Positions 5,912 to 6,463 of a stretch of DNA of 6,463 nucleotides are shown here, piece after piece. Within the stretch, counting starts at the first letter, position 1, and every line of letters begins with the position of its first letter. Position numbers and translations under genes: made by a program. The stretch is from NCBI GenBank assembly GCA_037144255.1, contig JBAWXE010000122.1, positions 1-6,463 of the forward strand. The letters are read 5' to 3'. Source of the DNA: JBAWXE01 sp037144255. Lineage in GTDB: Bacteria > Bacteroidota > Bacteroidia > Chitinophagales > Chitinophagaceae. The notes beneath the pieces are model-generated. The model was not told the origin of the DNA. It made no database searches and worked only from the letters and a program-made list of their open reading frames with translations.

Positions 5912-6463
5912 GGAAGGTGTATTATCGAATCTCTGCTGATGAGTCTTTCTTGCTCCCATATCCATGCACTGGAGGCTACCCTGCTATAACTTTCTATACC
6001 ATCTTTTTGATGATGCCAACGTAAGAAAACATCATACAGTTGGCTGCTATACACACCTACTTCGGTATGGTATTTATAACGTATGGCCCTAAGTGTATCC
6101 AAATGCCTGCAGGAAATAGGATTCAATTCATTTCTAAATATATTGGCCAATACCGAATCCTTTATACGCAAGCGAGAATTGGCATACAGCCACAAATTCA
6201 GATAACAAGAATAGTTAAACGAGGTATCGTTAACAGTAGTACCGAGCACATAAGACATCAGATTGGCATCGTCTTCTGCAGCTATACCCGACTGGTGTGC
6301 CATCTCATGGCAAATAACAAAAGGCAACATGAAGGTGGGTAGGAATCTATTCACCTGTGCTTCACCCGTAAAAGGATTATAATACCCCTGTATGCCCAAG
6401 TATTGCATAAAGAAACCAAAAAAAGATGGCTTCACTTTTAATCCATGCATCTTGGTCTTACTA
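5908..6463 (-). CDS. DUF3810-type membrane zinc-metalloprotease-like protein (C-terminal part; 5' end outside the window)
   Basis: The frame is open to the right edge: SKTK precedes the first visible ATG (6450-6448), so that Met is probably internal. Counting from it, 180 residues remain, about half the length I expect for DUF3810 proteins (roughly 350 residues with N-terminal membrane helices, from memory). Visible hallmarks are GYYNPFTGEAQVN (22-34), the zinc-binding HExxH motif as HEMAHQSG (48-55) with a further acidic cluster EDDAN (59-63), and the C-terminal HQKDGIESYSRV region. H48 and H52 would bind zinc and E49 would be the catalytic base; E59 may be the third ligand. Family members are uncharacterised, so peptidase activity is inferred from the motif. 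The gene converges on the mutase gene, and both stop codons lie in the same TTAA (5908-5911). The last 20 residues (from ASSAWIWEQE) look less conserved; neither other frame gives a better ending. Confidence 0.9.
   Translation of the reverse strand, partial: SKTKMHGLKVKPSFFGFFMQYLGIQGYYNPFTGEAQVNRFLPTFMLPFVICHEMAHQSGIAAEDDANLMSYVLGTTVNDTSFNYSCYLNLWLYANSRLRIKDSVLANIFRNELNPISCRHLDTLRAIRYKYHTEVGVYSSQLYDVFLRWHHQKDGIESYSRVASSAWIWEQERLISRDSIIHLP

Noticed and set aside
5908..5975. Frameshift at the end of the DUF3810 gene, because the last 20 residues look unusual
   Set aside because: The two other frames after the SYSRV segment give no more family-like sequence, so simple divergence is the better explanation.

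Overview
The window looks like ordinary AT-rich chromosome of a member of the Bacteroidota, probably of the Chitinophagaceae/Chitinophagia type. The reasons are the HisKA style of the histidine kinase (ASHDLQEPLRK), a Bacteroidota-type stand-alone acyl-CoA mutase large subunit, a DUF3810-type membrane metalloprotease-like protein, a match to the Bacteroidota -7 promoter element (TAnnTTTG), and the lack of clear Shine-Dalgarno sequences at the starts. I see no RNA gene, insertion sequence, CRISPR array or phage gene.

Layout. The minus strand, read from 2033 down to 1, carries an NtrC-type sigma-54-activating response regulator (594-2033). A PAS-domain signalling protein follows and runs off the left edge (607 to 1); its start codon lies inside the last 14 bases of the regulator gene. 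A 288-base AT-rich divergent region (2034-2321) holds a good candidate promoter for the regulator gene and five copies of a 9-base motif. The plus strand then carries a CHASE3-type transmembrane histidine kinase (2322-3719), a small single-pass membrane protein conserved in Bacteroidota (3772-4314) and a methylmalonyl-CoA-mutase-type large subunit (4328-5911). A DUF3810-type zinc-protease-like protein (5908 to the right edge, minus strand) converges on the mutase gene; the two stop codons share one TTAA.

How the genes may work together. The left two thirds read as a signalling cluster: a membrane sensor kinase, a sigma-54 activator and a soluble PAS protein that is probably a second kinase, arranged around one shared control region. 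No other response regulator is visible, so the divergent NtrC-type protein is the natural candidate partner of the CHASE3 kinase, of the PAS protein, or of both. The right third is metabolic and envelope housekeeping. The mutase large subunit carries the active-site residues expected for methylmalonyl-CoA but has no cobalamin-binding domain, so it needs a small subunit encoded outside the window. Whether the kinase and the mutase share a transcript cannot be decided from sequence; the gaps (52 and 13 bases) allow it. I find no clearly new system. The best leads are the shared control region with its repeated motif, the two-sensor/one-regulator layout, and a paired-cysteine sensor domain.
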